A DNA stretch of 64,000 bases from Amblyornis subalaris (GCA_018881555.1 JACAXG010000060.1:4774001-4838000), one strand, 5' to 3'. Numbered from the stretch's first letter, positions 25,001 through 40,000 are shown. Notes: generated by a model from the sequence alone, not told the origin. Translations and numbers: made by a program.

Positions 25001-28000
25001 TGCTCACTATCAGAAAGAGGGAGCTACATTCAGTTCTCTCTCCTGGTGTAAACCGGGACTAATGCTCTTACNTTCAGTGGAGCTATTCTGAATCATCAAT
25101 AATTAAACTAACACTGTATCATAATAACAAAACTTCAACTGAAAAATTAGGTTGTGCCATCTTCTCTGCTGATGTCATTGACTGAAGGAATCTACATGAC
25201 AATGTAGAACTAAGTTTATTTTCTTTTAAAGAAAAAATAAGCTGAGTCCAGAAGATCCCATTTCCTGTGTCTCAAAANAGTCTCCTAATCATCTGCATAG
25301 ACTTGGGAGTCAATCAAAATAAAAGATTATGCTAAAATGCAGTAATTTCTTTCCAAGATAGTTGCATGTTATCCTAGGTTGAAATATTACCACTGCAAAC
25401 ACCCTGTGCATGAGAAGAACATTTCCCCACGGAATGTTTGACTGGAAGACTGCTTTCCTTTAGTGGTGGTAGTTGATTTGTAGTGGCTTGTACTGTGCAT
25501 GTCTTGAGTGTCCACAAAATTGTCTAGCTGATTATAATGTATTTATTGGTGTGGGGTATTCTGAGATTATTTACTTGCTGTTATGGAAGGTGGTGATCCA
25601 GTGTCTGTGCAGTCTCCAAAGCCTACTTTTTGTTTCTAGCTCCNTTTCTTCAGAAAACAGCATGATGCACTTTGAAAATAGTGTTTGCAGGATAAGCAGT
25701 AGCAGACATACAGAATCAAGAAGTTTGTGTGGTTCACTCACCAGACTTCAAGTTTAAGATCATAAACTTACNCTTCTGGTACNGAGTGGACTGTTCAGAA
25801 ATGATCCAATTCTTCTTGTAAAAAGCTAAAGCAACAGGGAATTCAGCTCGGATGNGAACAGTGGGAAGCCAGATAATCCTGTCAACAGCNTTGTCACATC
25901 CCAGCCATGGACAGCTGGGTCCATTTCAGGAAAAGTATTCTAGGATTGAACCAAGGCCAAGAAGAGCTGGACAAGGGTCATGGACCATGCTGCACAGTTC
26001 TCTCAACAGCTGTGCTAACTATAGGATGCNGAGTACAGGAATACTGGCTAGTGAAAGCAAATGGAGGCAGATAGAAGAAGCAATGTTGATCTTATGAAAC
26101 AGCAAGAAGGAGCAGAGAGGTGGGGAGATACAGGAGGATTGGAAAACAAGGAAGGAGAAATAGAAAGGCTTTGGATTTGACTTCCTCTTATTGCTGGACC
26201 ACTTCTTAGACAAGTGGAGAGCTGGCTCAGATGATGGTAAGGGTCANTAGCAGGGAAGTGGGTTTGTGGCTAAGGATTTCCAAGCTGTCAATGTGAGACT
26301 GCTTGACCAGTTGTGTGTCCCTAATGGACATGGTCAGGAAGAAAAAAGGGTATGGGAATTTTCTTCAAAGAAAACAGGAGATGGAGATCTGTGTGAACTT
26401 TGTGGGGGAAGTAAGACATGAAGAAAGTAAAGGAGAAAAAGCTGCTGGAAAGCCTGAAATGGGACACACCTGTTGCACTCTGCTAACTGAATTTATGGAG
26501 TTTGCATAATACAGCCAGATTAAGTTCTCCCTTGAAAGCAAGAAAGTTAGAGTAAATGTCTCACCTTCTCAGATAGGCTGAAAATTTCCAACTGCAAATT
26601 TCAGGCAAATTCATATGCAGTTCCTGAGCTGACAGGTAGCCTGAATCACAGAAGTCTCAAAAGTCATTAGACCCTCAGTAAACTCCNTAGAGTGCCACAG
26701 GAATGTCTCTAATATTGGCACTAAATCCCCAGTGAAGAAAAATACAAAGGCTGGCTTTTAACTGGTCAGATGATGATGTCTGCAATTCGGACACTTCCAT
26801 CACAACTAGCAATTCCATATTCCCACTACAGTCAACAATGTCCTGGTCAGTTAAGTTCAGTCCTGATTCATCTAAACCTCAGTCAGACATTTTAAAGGTC
26901 CCTGATGAATCACACCCTTGAAATACCCATTTTTTTCCATTAGGTGGGAAGGGAATTGAGGGTGACTAACTCAAAGAAGAGCTACACCCAAAAAGTAAAG
27001 TAAAAAGGCTAGAAAAAGAAGAGAGGAGGATAAGGAAAATGAAAGCTGTAATTTCAAGGTTCCTCCTATGCGACAAAAGATGTACCTAATGAAGACCAGA
27101 ACCCCCAGTTTTATTGCCATAAGAAGGCAAATTCTGTTGTGGATGGAGAGGGGCAGGGAGTTCCCACATTAATTCAGTTCCCACGACTAAAACTGGAATT
27201 TGGCCTGTTGCATCAAAGTTTGTCAGCATGACGCTTCAAAATCCTTTANTTTAACACTCTATTCAATTCTGATTTTGCCAGTTGCTGTGCTGTTTTATCT
27301 TCACAAATCCATATGTTTCACAAAGGATACACTTTTCCAAACATAAATATCTTCAGCTGTTAAATCCCAAGTAATCTAAGTGCAACTACAAGACAGACAG
27401 ACTCCCAAAAATTTGGGAGTAAGAAAAAACCAATCACAATTATGTTGCCTTCAAAAATACCTAAGCTTTTCCAGAAATCGTAAGCTGAGAAGGAAACAGA
27501 ACATCTGAGGATTTCTTGTGATGTTACAAGACCCTGTGAAAATTATTCCTAGGGATGNGAATTTGAAACCAAAAGGGCTTCAGTGACTTGGATGGTAATA
27601 TCCAGAATAGTCCACTGCATCCCAGTNTGGTGCTATTAGATTAAGCACTCTCTTTTTCAAATGTTAGTATACATTTATGGTGGATCGCTAAGCAAACNCA
27701 TTCAGAAAAGAGTGGATATGAAAATGTTCTCTGTCAGTTGTATAAAACATTGAAAATAACATTCCTCAGTTTGAGAAGTGAGANTCAGTCCATGAGTGCT
27801 CCCCTTAGAGAAAGTCCTTCCTTAACAATTTGGAAAGGGCAGTTAGCTGTCCTTCGCATAAAAGACCCCTGAAAGCCAATCAGGAGGTTGAAGTCAGCTT
27901 TACTGACGAGAAAGTGCATTTGGAGGACAAAAATCTGCTTCTCTCTGTTAGCAAATTCAGGNTGACTTAAAGGAGGCAATGCAGTGTTGCACCTTTCCCA

Positions 28001-31000
28001 TCATCCATCTGGGTGGGGAATGTACTTCCCTTCGAAANGAAGTCTTTGTGGATAAGGAAAGGGAATGCCTGGCCTTCAATGATGTGAAGGCTGCAAAAGA
28101 GGTTATTGACATACTAATGAACAAAGTCAACTTTGGGGAAGTTTCTCCTGCATAACTGTCTATTTTTAGTCCTAACATGCCTATTAGTCCTTATCCACAG
28201 CATTTAATGAAAACAATGCAGCTTTTGCTGAACTCAGCTGAACTTACTCTGAAACGGAGTAAAACTCCCGAAGTCATTAATAATAATTAACATATCCATG
28301 AAGTAATCTTTACAGGTGCTATCAGGCAAAAGAAAAGAACCCAAAACAACAAACCAAAGCCAAACCTAACAACACGCCCCAATCTGCTGGAAGAAACTTT
28401 CACCACCTTAACTACCTTAACTTGGTTTTATGGTCCTTTCACCTGACGACCTGCAGAGGCTCATTCATTACTGCCTTATAAACCAGAAAGTACACAGGAG
28501 AAACTTTGCACGACACAGCTGCCTGTCCATTCTGTATCTGANGCTAAAGTCCTTAGAAAGAGTCAGAGCAACCTGAGGTTTGCATAAGAACTGAGAAGTC
28601 CTACACCTACATTAACATAGCCTCTATTACAGTGTGCAAAGAACTGCCGTATCTGTGCATAAATGCAGAAAGACCCATAAATGGGTTTATTTGAAAAGTT
28701 CTTTTTGGAAAACTCTGGTAGTCATTTGGTACCATCTGGTGAAGTGCTTGTTGAGTCAGTAGTGGAGGACTTTACTTCAGCAAGTCTCCTCTGAACAAAT
28801 ACCAGAAACAAAAATAAACACACAATTTGAAATTCCATGTATCTCCTTATTTTGTAGTGTGTCTTCAGGCAGCTCACAAGACTGAAATACAGAAAGTGCG
28901 TGTGGGCCAGGAGTGGGCTATCCATTTTTCCTTCCCTCAGGGGGGGAGTGGCAACCGCTGTTTCTTGGCATTCACTCAGCCCTCCTGCTTTGGNATAATC
29001 AGGAGCTGGAAATGTACCGTGACTAAGTCTCTTTTATACCAAATCCAAACATTCTTGTCAACGCCAGGATTCAATTTGCATTTTCAATGCCAAAGGCCGG
29101 CAGACTAACTCTACCCTCTGTGTAGTAAGTCAATCCCATAGATGAAGGGAAAAACTTATTCAGCTTAATTTAGATTACCAAGGGACAATTCTGAGACTTA
29201 CTACATAAATTATAGTGAAAAAAATTACAGAATATGGGGGAAATAGTCCTTTTTATTTCTTTTTTGAAGAAAGATCTGTTGTGTCAGCAACAGTCTGAAA
29301 AAGTGATTTTTACCTTCAGACGTGACTGACCCATTTCTCAGCTGTTTTTAAATTAAAATCCTACAGCAACCCCTCCACACCTCCACTACCAGTCAAGAGT
29401 AAGTGGTGCAACCATTACGGGATGGAAGACTTCAAAGACAGAGAAGGTAGGGAATCAGATTGTCAGCATAGTTATGGAGGTATTTCCTTAGTAATGTTAA
29501 GTCAAATTTCAAACATTTATAAAACTTTAATAAGCCAGGTTGTCAGATACAGAGCTGGGAGAATTTCTTGATTGTATTACGTGACAACCTCAACTCTATA
29601 CTCAGTTTCATACTTGGTGGACTTTTTACCTCTCTCCACATCATTTGTCTGTCCATCTGATGCACTGTATATTTCTTGTCTGTTTCCTCATCTTGGCTNT
29701 CTTTGCTCCCGAATTAACCCTGTGCATCATCTCTGGAGGAAGCATCATGACTTTGGTAACCTCCTATGCACTTTTGGTTTGTTTATTTCCCCTAGACAAG
29801 CTTCCTTCTTTCTGGTTCACTGNCATACTCTTTGCTATCATGGTCTGACTGCGCCTTCTTCCTTCTGTTCATTCATATCCNCCTGTACAGTATTTTGACA
29901 GTTTGTTTAAAGGCAAGGCTGACATTTTCTAGAAAAACTCTCTGTCCTTTGTTCCTTTTCCCCTGCTCTCTGTTAATCATAAAATCCAAAGCATTTCAGA
30001 TTCTTAACAGTTCTGTCTGTGAATTTCCTTCATTCCTTTATTTTACCTCTGTTTTACAAATTCTCTCATATTTAGGCATGGGTCATGATCGCCTCAACAC
30101 CTTACATACACTTTCTTCTCCCCAAACAGGCAAGCTAAATGCTTGAATAATCTCTTATTTTCTGAAAATTTTATTTTTCCTTTTTTTTTTTTCTTTTTGT
30201 GCAGGCTTCATGATCTCCCTGGCCTCTTTACCTCTGACAAATGGNCTGATTTCACTAAGATTTCCTCCACTTTATATTTCTCAAGGAATAATTTTACAGA
30301 TTTTCTTATTTTCTGGCCTTATATTCAGCACTAAATATAAAGAAGGCTTTTCATCTCCTGTGCCCTTTAATGTAGATTTCAAGTGATTTTCCTTCATCTG
30401 ATGGCTGCTGCTGTCATGAGGGTATTATCTTGTTTAATACAGAACAAGGCAATAGGGATGCTAAGGGTGCAATGATAGAAATAAGTGAGCCAGAAGGGAC
30501 AACCATAAGTAGCATTATGTGAATGTGCACACTCGTGAATCACTGCATTATGATTTAGCACTCCTGTACAGATTAAATGGTTGGGTTAAAAGATGCAACT
30601 GGGTCTTCCCACTGGGGCTGTATTGCTGCAGCACTCCGGTGCCCTGCAAAGTATCCAGTCAGGCATTTTTTGTTTCCGTAAGAGGGATGCTAGGGGTGTG
30701 CATCACCAGCCAGCTGAACCTCAGTGGGAAGTCCAAGGCTAAACTGACACTGTCTGTTTGATGTGGGATTAAGACTGTGCCTTAGAGAGTGGTAGAGGTG
30801 CCAGGCAGGAAAAATGCCCCATTGAGGCAACTCTTTCCACTCCCCTCCCTGGTGGAACAACAGAGTGCCTACACCTCCACTCCATCAAACATGGTAACAC
30901 AGACCAGGATTTAACAGTTCATTCTCTTTTATCTCATGCTTTTCTCATCCACCTTCCCAGGGAGGATTTGGTGAAGAAATTCCTTTCTGAACAGTCTTGG

Positions 31001-34000
31001 GTTTTATTAGAAGAGTGGAGATAAATTGAAAGGAGAATTGGGTATGAAATTAATTGGAAGTTTGGCTAAGTTCTGTAAATTGTTTTTCATTGGGATAAAC
31101 AGACGCAGAGGATTGGATCTGTGTATTTTGAAATTCACTTTTCTGATGTGGACCTTTTAAAATTGGAAGTTGATACTTACTGCAAATGTGTTACAAGAGT
31201 TAAGATTCCACATGGCAAACACATGGTCTGCTCTGCTGTGGTTGAGCAAAAATTCTGTCATGTTCAGCTATGGTCACAAGCTGATTCTACAACTTGACTC
31301 TAAAGAGCAGTAATTAAAAATTTTAATTTTCATATAACAGTAGATTTCTATAGGTATTTAGAAAAAAAAGAGTGTATGAGAAGGAAGAAAAATGAAACGC
31401 AGTCACTGAGCAGCCCAAGAGTCTCTATATTGGACCTCTCTGGAACCGCCTATTTGAGCATCTGCTATCTGCATCAGGCACAGGTGAGAGCACAGGAACC
31501 CACAGTGCAATGCACAGTGCAATGCACACCAATATTCTGTCTCTGATACTGACCAGCATCAGCAGGAAGGTGTGGAAAGCTCTCCTGCTCTATAGTCACA
31601 ACACGGATTTGAGCCTGGAATGTGAGATTTAATGTCTCCCTCATATTTTTTTAACTTTGATTCTATTTATTCCAGTCATGGTTCATGTAAATGCCCAAGC
31701 AGATTAAAACAAATCCTTGCTTCATCTACATTACATAGATTTTTCACTCTTAAATAAAACCAGCACTACGTTATAAAGTTTGTGGACCAGAAATGTGTAA
31801 GTTACTGCAGGGCAGACGACACAGAGATGTTTTTCCTTTGTGAAGCTTCTGCTCTGTTTTAGCCATTCAATCCTTGTCAGATCACAATCAGTTCTAACAC
31901 TTCTCTTTACTGCANAGAGTGAACTCTTGGAAGGCTAGTCTTAGTTAAGTTGCTCTAGGTGCCAGGGCTAGATCATCTCAGAAGATATTGTTTCAGGCCT
32001 CCATGAGATATGCATAGCTTTCCAGGGAATCAGTAGTTTTAACATATGGAAGATTTGCGGCTCAACATGTATTTGTTGGATTTGTGTCAAGTGCAGACCT
32101 CAGTGAAATTGTTAACTCAAAATCTTCTTCAGATGTTGTCAGTCTTGCTGATGCAGCAGCTGTAGCTTGCTGGCTTGGTGCCATGGTGCAGGTTTAGAAA
32201 CTGAGCATCTTTTGCTGGCTGATGTGGACTTATAGATTCCTGAGTGCTCCTCTTTAATTTTCTCATGCTTTTGTATGTACTGTTCTCCTGGGTGAGGTCA
32301 ATNCCACCTTGGTGTCCAGTCTAATGCCTATGTGGCAATTTTGAAATCTAATTCTTCAAATTCAGTGTCTTCCTTTGTGCAGACATTTTCTCTTCCCCCT
32401 TTCCCTTGCCCCCTGGTTTAACTAATCAGAAAGAAGGGAAATTCTTGTCTTTCCTCCAAACCAGCTCCCCATGCCTTTTCTTTCGTCACTGTTGGCGAGT
32501 CTTCCATCTTTCCAGAATTTCAGATTGACAACCATGAAACTACTTTTCACTCTTCACTTCCTAATATTCAGGTCCCCATTCCATTTTTCCTTCTTTGCTT
32601 CTATAATCTTCTAAACCCACCTATTTTTCTTCTGTGTCACTCATCATTTTGCTCTCATGGCCTACCTCAATCTCCTTTTGTGTGCATTTTCTGGCACTCA
32701 GCTTCCCCTATGCAGCCTACCCAATACTCATTAGCTAAAATAATTTCTTCTTCCTCATTTGAGTCATTGTTGCTTACTTGCTTTAAGTCCTTTTATTCTC
32801 TCACTCCTTCTACATCCAGTTCAAAAGCACTGACAAAAGTTTTATTTCTGCTGTACCCTTTTGTCTTCATCCTGTCATGATTGTTTGCCCTTCCCACTCC
32901 TCTTGTTTCATTGCTGTATCCTCCCTTCCCATCCTTGCATGTGGAATTTGGGTCATGCTTCTTCCAGTGTGCAAACTACCCGTTTATTTCACTCAAACTT
33001 TGCTGACATACCACCTTTGCTGTTTTTTTACCTCAGCATTTTCTCCTAATGTGCTGCTTACTGTTTCCCACTGGAAGGGTACATGCTTCTCCATTTTAAA
33101 AGTCACTACTCATGTAATTAGATGACTATAATGTTTAAGCTTAGTGCTTGATACCATTCAACTCTGTTTATCTCTGCCTTGTATTTCTTTGGTTTAAATT
33201 GTATCCGCTTTCTTTGAAGTGGGTATTCTGGTAGAGGAATTCTGTTTTATCAGTTAATGGGTATTTGGTACTGATGTGGCTAATCTCCAGTCAGAATCAT
33301 TACAAACTCCCCCAAAATCATTAGTGAGATGACAAGAATAACAAGAATAACAAATATTTCTCTTCATCCTTCTGGGGGGACTGAGCATCCAGAGTGACCC
33401 TTCTTTGTTCCACCCTTGTTCCAACCTTCTGCCTTGCGAGCACTCCGCCACGGTTCTAAGTGCATCTCTTGTTGAAAATATAGACAGAAATTTGGCAAGC
33501 ACCTTTCCACAAGGATTGGGAAAAAGGTTTCTGAAAAATTCACTGCTTTAGAAGTCATGCTCCTTGTATGTACATGTTTTTTGAGGGGGAATGTCTTGCA
33601 GAGAAAATACAGTGAATGCTTAGTATTTACCTCTTTTACCTTTTGCCTTAGTAGCAGTTTCCTAAGAATAAATGCTAATGCTTTACCTTTCAAAAACACA
33701 CTTCATCTGATGTGTATATTTTATATTTACACAATTTGGGGAAAATAGACACTATTAAGTATTTTTGGTGAACTTGTACAGAAATTTGAGAACCTTATCA
33801 CTATATTAGATTCATTTGACAACAAAATTCTGTCTGCATGAGAAATTAAATTAAATTATACACTCAGTACTTTAAGTTACTCCCACACAATTGTAGCAAA
33901 TGTAATTGTTAATGGCAGCAGCTACAGCCTTTGTAGCTCAAATGAATTTATGACTGATGTGATCTGTTTGTTTTAATTATAAAAGCTGTTGCTAGTGATA

Positions 34001-37000
34001 GCAGTATTACTTTGGAACAGGCTTGTCAAACATAACTTCTCTCTCTGTAGATATTTTCATTAAGAGATCTACTTTTCAAGCCAATAAAACTCCCTCCAGT
34101 CTAAAGACAAAACATTATATTCTGTGGAGAAGTACTGCTTTGCCTTCTGAGCATCTAGCTGCATGATGTGATATATACATACATGCGTATTTATTTAAAC
34201 ATCATTCTCTTCTGCAAATCAGTTCATTTTGGCTGCAACCCAGAAATCCTTTGAGGCAACTTTATACATGACTTCAAGAATAAGTGGTTTCTGCTTGGGT
34301 TTCAGTCTGTCTCTTTCACGGGTGATGGACAAGGGTAAGGGCTAAAATACTGAAGTTCTTAGCCAATACTAATTAGAGCTAAGAAAATCAAACCTTATTC
34401 GAACCACTGTCTACTTTGAACTTAAACATAAAGTTAATATTTTTCAGAAGTGATTTCTGAATATTCATCCAGTGGCTGTTAGCTGAGACTGCTGAACATC
34501 AGGTCTGCTGACTTCACTTGGAAGCGTAAGTACCTACACTTCTTTGTGTTCAGAAACAACGTGAATTGATCAGGAAATCCTCCATTTCAAAAACTTCCTG
34601 GAGCAGAAAATTTAAGCCTGTTTTATTAATGATAAGTCTCCTTGGAAAAAACTACCATATGATATAGACCAAAATGGGTCATTTTTCCAATATATGTTAG
34701 TTCTACAATACTTCATTTTCTATCCAAACAAGATAAAGTTTAAAATGTCAGTTTAAATTTCCATACACATATCTCAAAACACATATAAAATAATATGCAT
34801 ATACATATGTTAGAGAGGGAAACAAATATCCACAACTGTGTGGGATGAGAGAAACTGTGAAACAGTAGCTGGAATAAAAGAAATTAATGCAGATATATAT
34901 TCTTTTCTCATCAGATTATTGTAGATTAAATTTTATGGTTCCACAAAGAAAATAAGAAACAATATAAAAATAGGATAATTGTTATTTGTCTTCTAAAATT
35001 ATATGCTGAAGGAATAAACTCCTTGAAACCTTAATGTTTACATGGCCACAGTTTAAACAATAACATCTTTAAAGCACTTTGCTTCAAAGATTAATCCTGT
35101 GTGTGGCAATAGGAACTCTAGCAATGGGACCAGTTTGCTGGGAAGTTCTGATTTATACATGATTTGTAAGGTAGACTTGCCAAGTTTATGTTCCCTATGC
35201 AATGCTGAGGGCCAAGGCCTACTCTGGTGCCAGCCAGCACAACACCACTGTTTACAGTCATACCTAATAAAAATGAGCCAAGCATGTGTCTCTCAGAGTT
35301 CCTGGAATAGTCACTTCTATACTTAACTATTGGAGTAAAGTATTCCAAGGAGACATTGCCAGACTGGTACAAGCAAGCCGTGGTTCTAACTGATGGGTTT
35401 ACTGCAACATGTATGTGATGTATCAGTGTTGACACGGGTGTGCTCATTTATAAACACATAGGTTTATTTAGAGTAATCTGTTCTGGAGGGATCTAGTACA
35501 TATTTACAGGAAAGATCATAATATTCACTGGCATATGCATGCAGCCGTATGCCAAAGGAAAAAAAAAGACAAATATCAAGTAACTGCACAAGGTTATATT
35601 ACTGGCACCAACAACTGAGGTCCAAATCTAAGGCAAATCCCCATCCATAGCCTTTGTACTCTGTGTACTGCTGTCTTGCTGACCTCGATCCATAAAATAT
35701 GCAGTTAAAATTTGGAGAATCAGTTCCACATAAGACAAGCTCCTATTACCCTGGTTTGAAGGGCAAATGGGAGTCAGATATTTACCAAAGACAGAACAGA
35801 GTCATTCGCATCATATCTGTGCCACTCTAGAACTGCTTTCACATTGTTTCAGGATGAAAGACATGATAGTCTTACGTGTGTATAATATTAAGGACATGAT
35901 CTGGTGAAGCCGGCATGCATCAAGCATCAAGGTGCCAATCAATGTGTTCTCAAGGGATTTTCCACAAACAAGCTAGTCAGGATTTTTTTTTTTTATTATA
36001 CACCTCTTCCCTTGAAAATGCTGATTTCTTGAAAGTGTAACTTTTCAGGAAAAAATCTTTTAGTTTTATCACATAATTTTTTGAGTAGTGTCAGGTTTAG
36101 GATGACATTTCTCGTGAGGGAAGGAGAGAGCTATATCCCATGCTACAAAGTGGTTTGGAGATTCCAGGCTGCTGGTGGAGAGGCTCTGGAAGCTTAGGGT
36201 AGCAGTTTTCAATACGAGGCTTCTGTGTTTTACTGAGTTTCAGAGAAAAAAATGAGGATTTAAAGATATTCCAGATTCTTCCTAGCACAAAATGAAAACA
36301 AATGGTGAAACTTTGTGTGCCTGTGCATGTGTGTATGTATGTTGTGTAAGCATATGTATTGGAATTCTTGTTTCCCAGCCACTGCTGTCACACAGTTGAT
36401 GTATGGTGCTGGCTTAATATTAATTCTTCTGAGGTTAATATCTTCTATGGATCCATCAACAGAGGCCCATCTAGCTGCTGAATGTTTTGGCACCTAGAGA
36501 CTGTGAGGCAGCTGTGATCTGCTTTCTGTATAGACTGTTTTCTGCCAGACATAGATAATTTTCACAAATTCCTAGACAGTAGTGTCTTGTGAAGACACGA
36601 AATGTCCAGATGTGAACTGAAGTCCATATTCTCAACTGGGAAAAATGGTGTAGCACTGACTTCAGCTTTGCTGTGCTGAAGTACATGCAAATCCACAGCT
36701 TGCATTTGACCCACTACTTAGGACACACCACAGTGCTTGATTGCAGATCCTTTGAACTGTTCTGGATATGTGGCAAACTGGGGAAATTTCTATTTGGCAT
36801 GAAGGTGATACGTGGGAAGTACACACTTCCGTTTTCCAGTGAAGAAAAACTTGCTAGTGAATGTTCTGGGTGAATTACAGACCTTAGGCATTTGGTAAAA
36901 ATGCCTTCAATTCCTTGCAAAAGCCTCTGTGCAGATGCTAGCCTGTAACTTTCCAACATGTAAGTATGAAATATCATGCCAGGGGCATATCTTACAAATT

Positions 37001-40000
37001 AATGTTTTGGGAACTGTGTCATAATCAAAGGAGGAGAAGAAAGAAACTTTCTATGTAAAAGAAAAGTATTCTTGCCAGAATTTAAATCTGATTGTGCAGG
37101 TCTCCCAAATGTTTAATTATGTGGTTTACTGAATCCCATACCTGGATATTTTGTGGATTTTTTTCAAATTCATAATCAATAAAATTAAAAAAAAAAAAGA
37201 CCAACTATTGGTCAGCTGAATTTCAATGTGAAGCATGTCATGTGATCCAGTTAGACAGCTAATTTTAAGAGCAGGTGCTGTAAAAATGATTTTGATGCAG
37301 CTGAAGTCATATTAAAAAGATAAAATCATCGCTTCCTGAAGACAGCAGAAGTTCAGAAATTGCCTTCTGTTGTTATCAATGCCATTAGTTTACGCATTTT
37401 CTTTTTCCAAATACCTAGAAAACTACAACCTTCTCCTTTGAGTATGTAGTAGAAAAAGTAGGAATTCAGAGACTGAGAGTCCTGATTGTCAGGATCCTCA
37501 TAATTAGAGAAACAGTGCTGTTTTCGGGACAAAGCTGGAGATCCACCTCCCTAAGTCCTTACTCCTCATCCTACATTGCTACTGGTCTTTTGGTGTGACC
37601 TTAGGGAAGCTGTGTTATTTATGCAATGCTTTAATTATAATGCATGGAAATAAAGATCATGACATTTTCTTTTCTTTGTTCAGTCTTTAAATATTTTTCA
37701 GTTAATACTATGTGGTTGCAATCTAGGGAGTGTTGACCTCAGCTGAAAGCTTTCTGCTAAATTAATCCTGTTTTATCAGACCATCTGAAAGTTAAGAATT
37801 ATTAAATGCTGTTGATATATTTTAGAAAATCCTTTCACTTTGAAGTGCATCAGGTTCCAAATGCTGTTTACTCCATTGGGGCTTACAGATCTTAGGATGA
37901 CTTTTTGTTCATAGTTTCCTAGCGCCTAAAATTCTTTGAAAATTCTTGTTGTTATAATTTCACATTAGCCAGAAGCTCCAAGATGACCCTGGAGCAAACT
38001 CTCGCAAATCTTTGAAACTCAGCAAGGGCCTCCAAGGCCCAGATACTATTCAGCAAACAAGCCTTGAGTGTGGTTTTCTGTTTTATAGTGGAGCTTCCCA
38101 CAGTTCCACTGCTAATATCTTTTAAAAATTATTTTTAAATGAGCCAAAAGAGGAGAAATTGCCTAAAGACATAACAAAAAGCCTGAAAGAAGCGAAATAG
38201 TCTGTGATTCAAAACATGGTAAAGCAGCTTTAAGTACCTTATCAAATTGTTGAATTCAAGCCAAACTTCAATCATATTTGCAGATTTGGGTTTAAATAAA
38301 CAGCACTGCAGTAGCAAATGGAACAGTCTCACTTCACTGTTTACGTTTCAGAGAAGCCAGTTCTGGGGGTCAAGTCTATTGTGAGCAATGGTTTCAGACT
38401 GATTTTGTTCTTTACTTGCTTTACATTTGATCATAGGGGTAAACCACTACATGTAATCAGGCCAAACATATGACTTGAAATTCAGTGCTANATATGTTTC
38501 TATATGACAAAACTGGAGCATATTTCTGAAGAGAAATTGCTTCTTTAATGTGGTGATGTTTGCACAAAAATATATGAGGGTTGGGGCATACATAAGTGTG
38601 CATCTCGTTTTTTTCACTTTCCCCTAGACCTCTGTGCTGATGTCTTCTTCTGCATCAGTCAGAGGTGAGATGCAATAATAGCCTGGCTTTCTGCTGGAAT
38701 AATGATGTCTTAGGAGGGTTCACCTAGGTCTGTGCCACAGTACTATAACCATGTTTCCACCTGTATGTGAAAAACACAGTTTAAAATGTTGCAGTTCAGG
38801 TATATAGTGCAGAACTAAATATGGTGCTGACAAAAGCTTAGTGGAAGACCTCAGCAAAACATCTACTCGCTATTCCCCGCAAAAATGTGTGTGGTTCTGC
38901 CAGCTCTTTGCCAGAGCTCTCTCTTTTTCCCCAGCTGGTAAGACAGATTTTGGCACTCTCCCAATGAGCAACCCAGCACGAATAATTAGCACCATGTCTG
39001 GCAGGCTACTGGCCTTTTCCAGACTCAGGCCTAGCTCTCTAGACATGCATATCCTCAGTGGTGTATTAGAAGGCTTGCTCAGCATGACTATTTTTTCTAG
39101 CAAATGTTTCAGTAGTAGCACAAATTGATAAACAATTTCTTTTTCTCATAAGCCTAACTAAAGAGGCTTTAGAATTTTCTTGTACATTATGATTATTGAT
39201 ACTTTTATGTCTTTACCAGGTTTTCTTCTGTTACAACCTAAGGACCACAGTATTAACTGCACCTTTATTATGAAGGTGAATAGATCCCACTGCCGCAACA
39301 AGGAAGAAAACCCCATTTGGATTATAGGTACCTTAGACTTCATATTCACTAAATTATATTCAATTTTGGACTATATTTGAGGCAATTATTGCCACTCATG
39401 ATCACTTTAGTATAATGCCATAGACACGAATGAGTGAGAGCTGAAATGCTCTGTGTATGCCCCACATGAATGTGCACAATCCATTACAATTCTTACCAGA
39501 CGTTTCCTGACACTCTACATTTTCAAGGAATCTTATCTTTCAACAAGATTTGTAACAGGCAGTTCAAGTCACACAGACACTCATATCTTAAACATCCTTT
39601 CCCCTGACCTTGACAAATGCAGTCTTGTCTGGTCAGAGCCTTCGAGAATGCTGTTTTAATGATCATTTTCCCAGCCTGTTGCTTTGATCTTGATACCCCT
39701 TCTCTGAGTGCACAATTGGCTCCTCATCTCTCCCTCAAACAAAAGTGATTTCACTTCCAAGACCATTCATGGCTTTCTTCCACCTATTTCTTATTCATTA
39801 TCACGACATCTACTTCCACCTCTGATTGACCTATAGTGTTAACCTTTATGCTGCTTGCTGCATTTTTAAGCAAGACCATTTTAGCAATTGCTTTCAAGTG
39901 GCTCCTCACAGTTGGGAAAGACTTTTTAGCTGTGACAGTCACTTATTAGTTCTCTTTTGAGTCTCAGCTTAAAGATCTCTTTTTTTTTCAAAAAAAAAAG

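Noticed and set aside
28729..28742. Another CTCF-like core on the minus strand (GTACCATCTGGTGA on the plus strand)
   Set aside because: Two mismatches to the consensus; hits of this quality are expected many times by chance in the window.
38841..39128. Overlapping open frames on both strands (95 and 83 codons), with a GTAAGA donor-like word near 38939
   Set aside because: Open frames on both strands of one segment point to composition rather than coding, and I saw no acceptor or partner exon.
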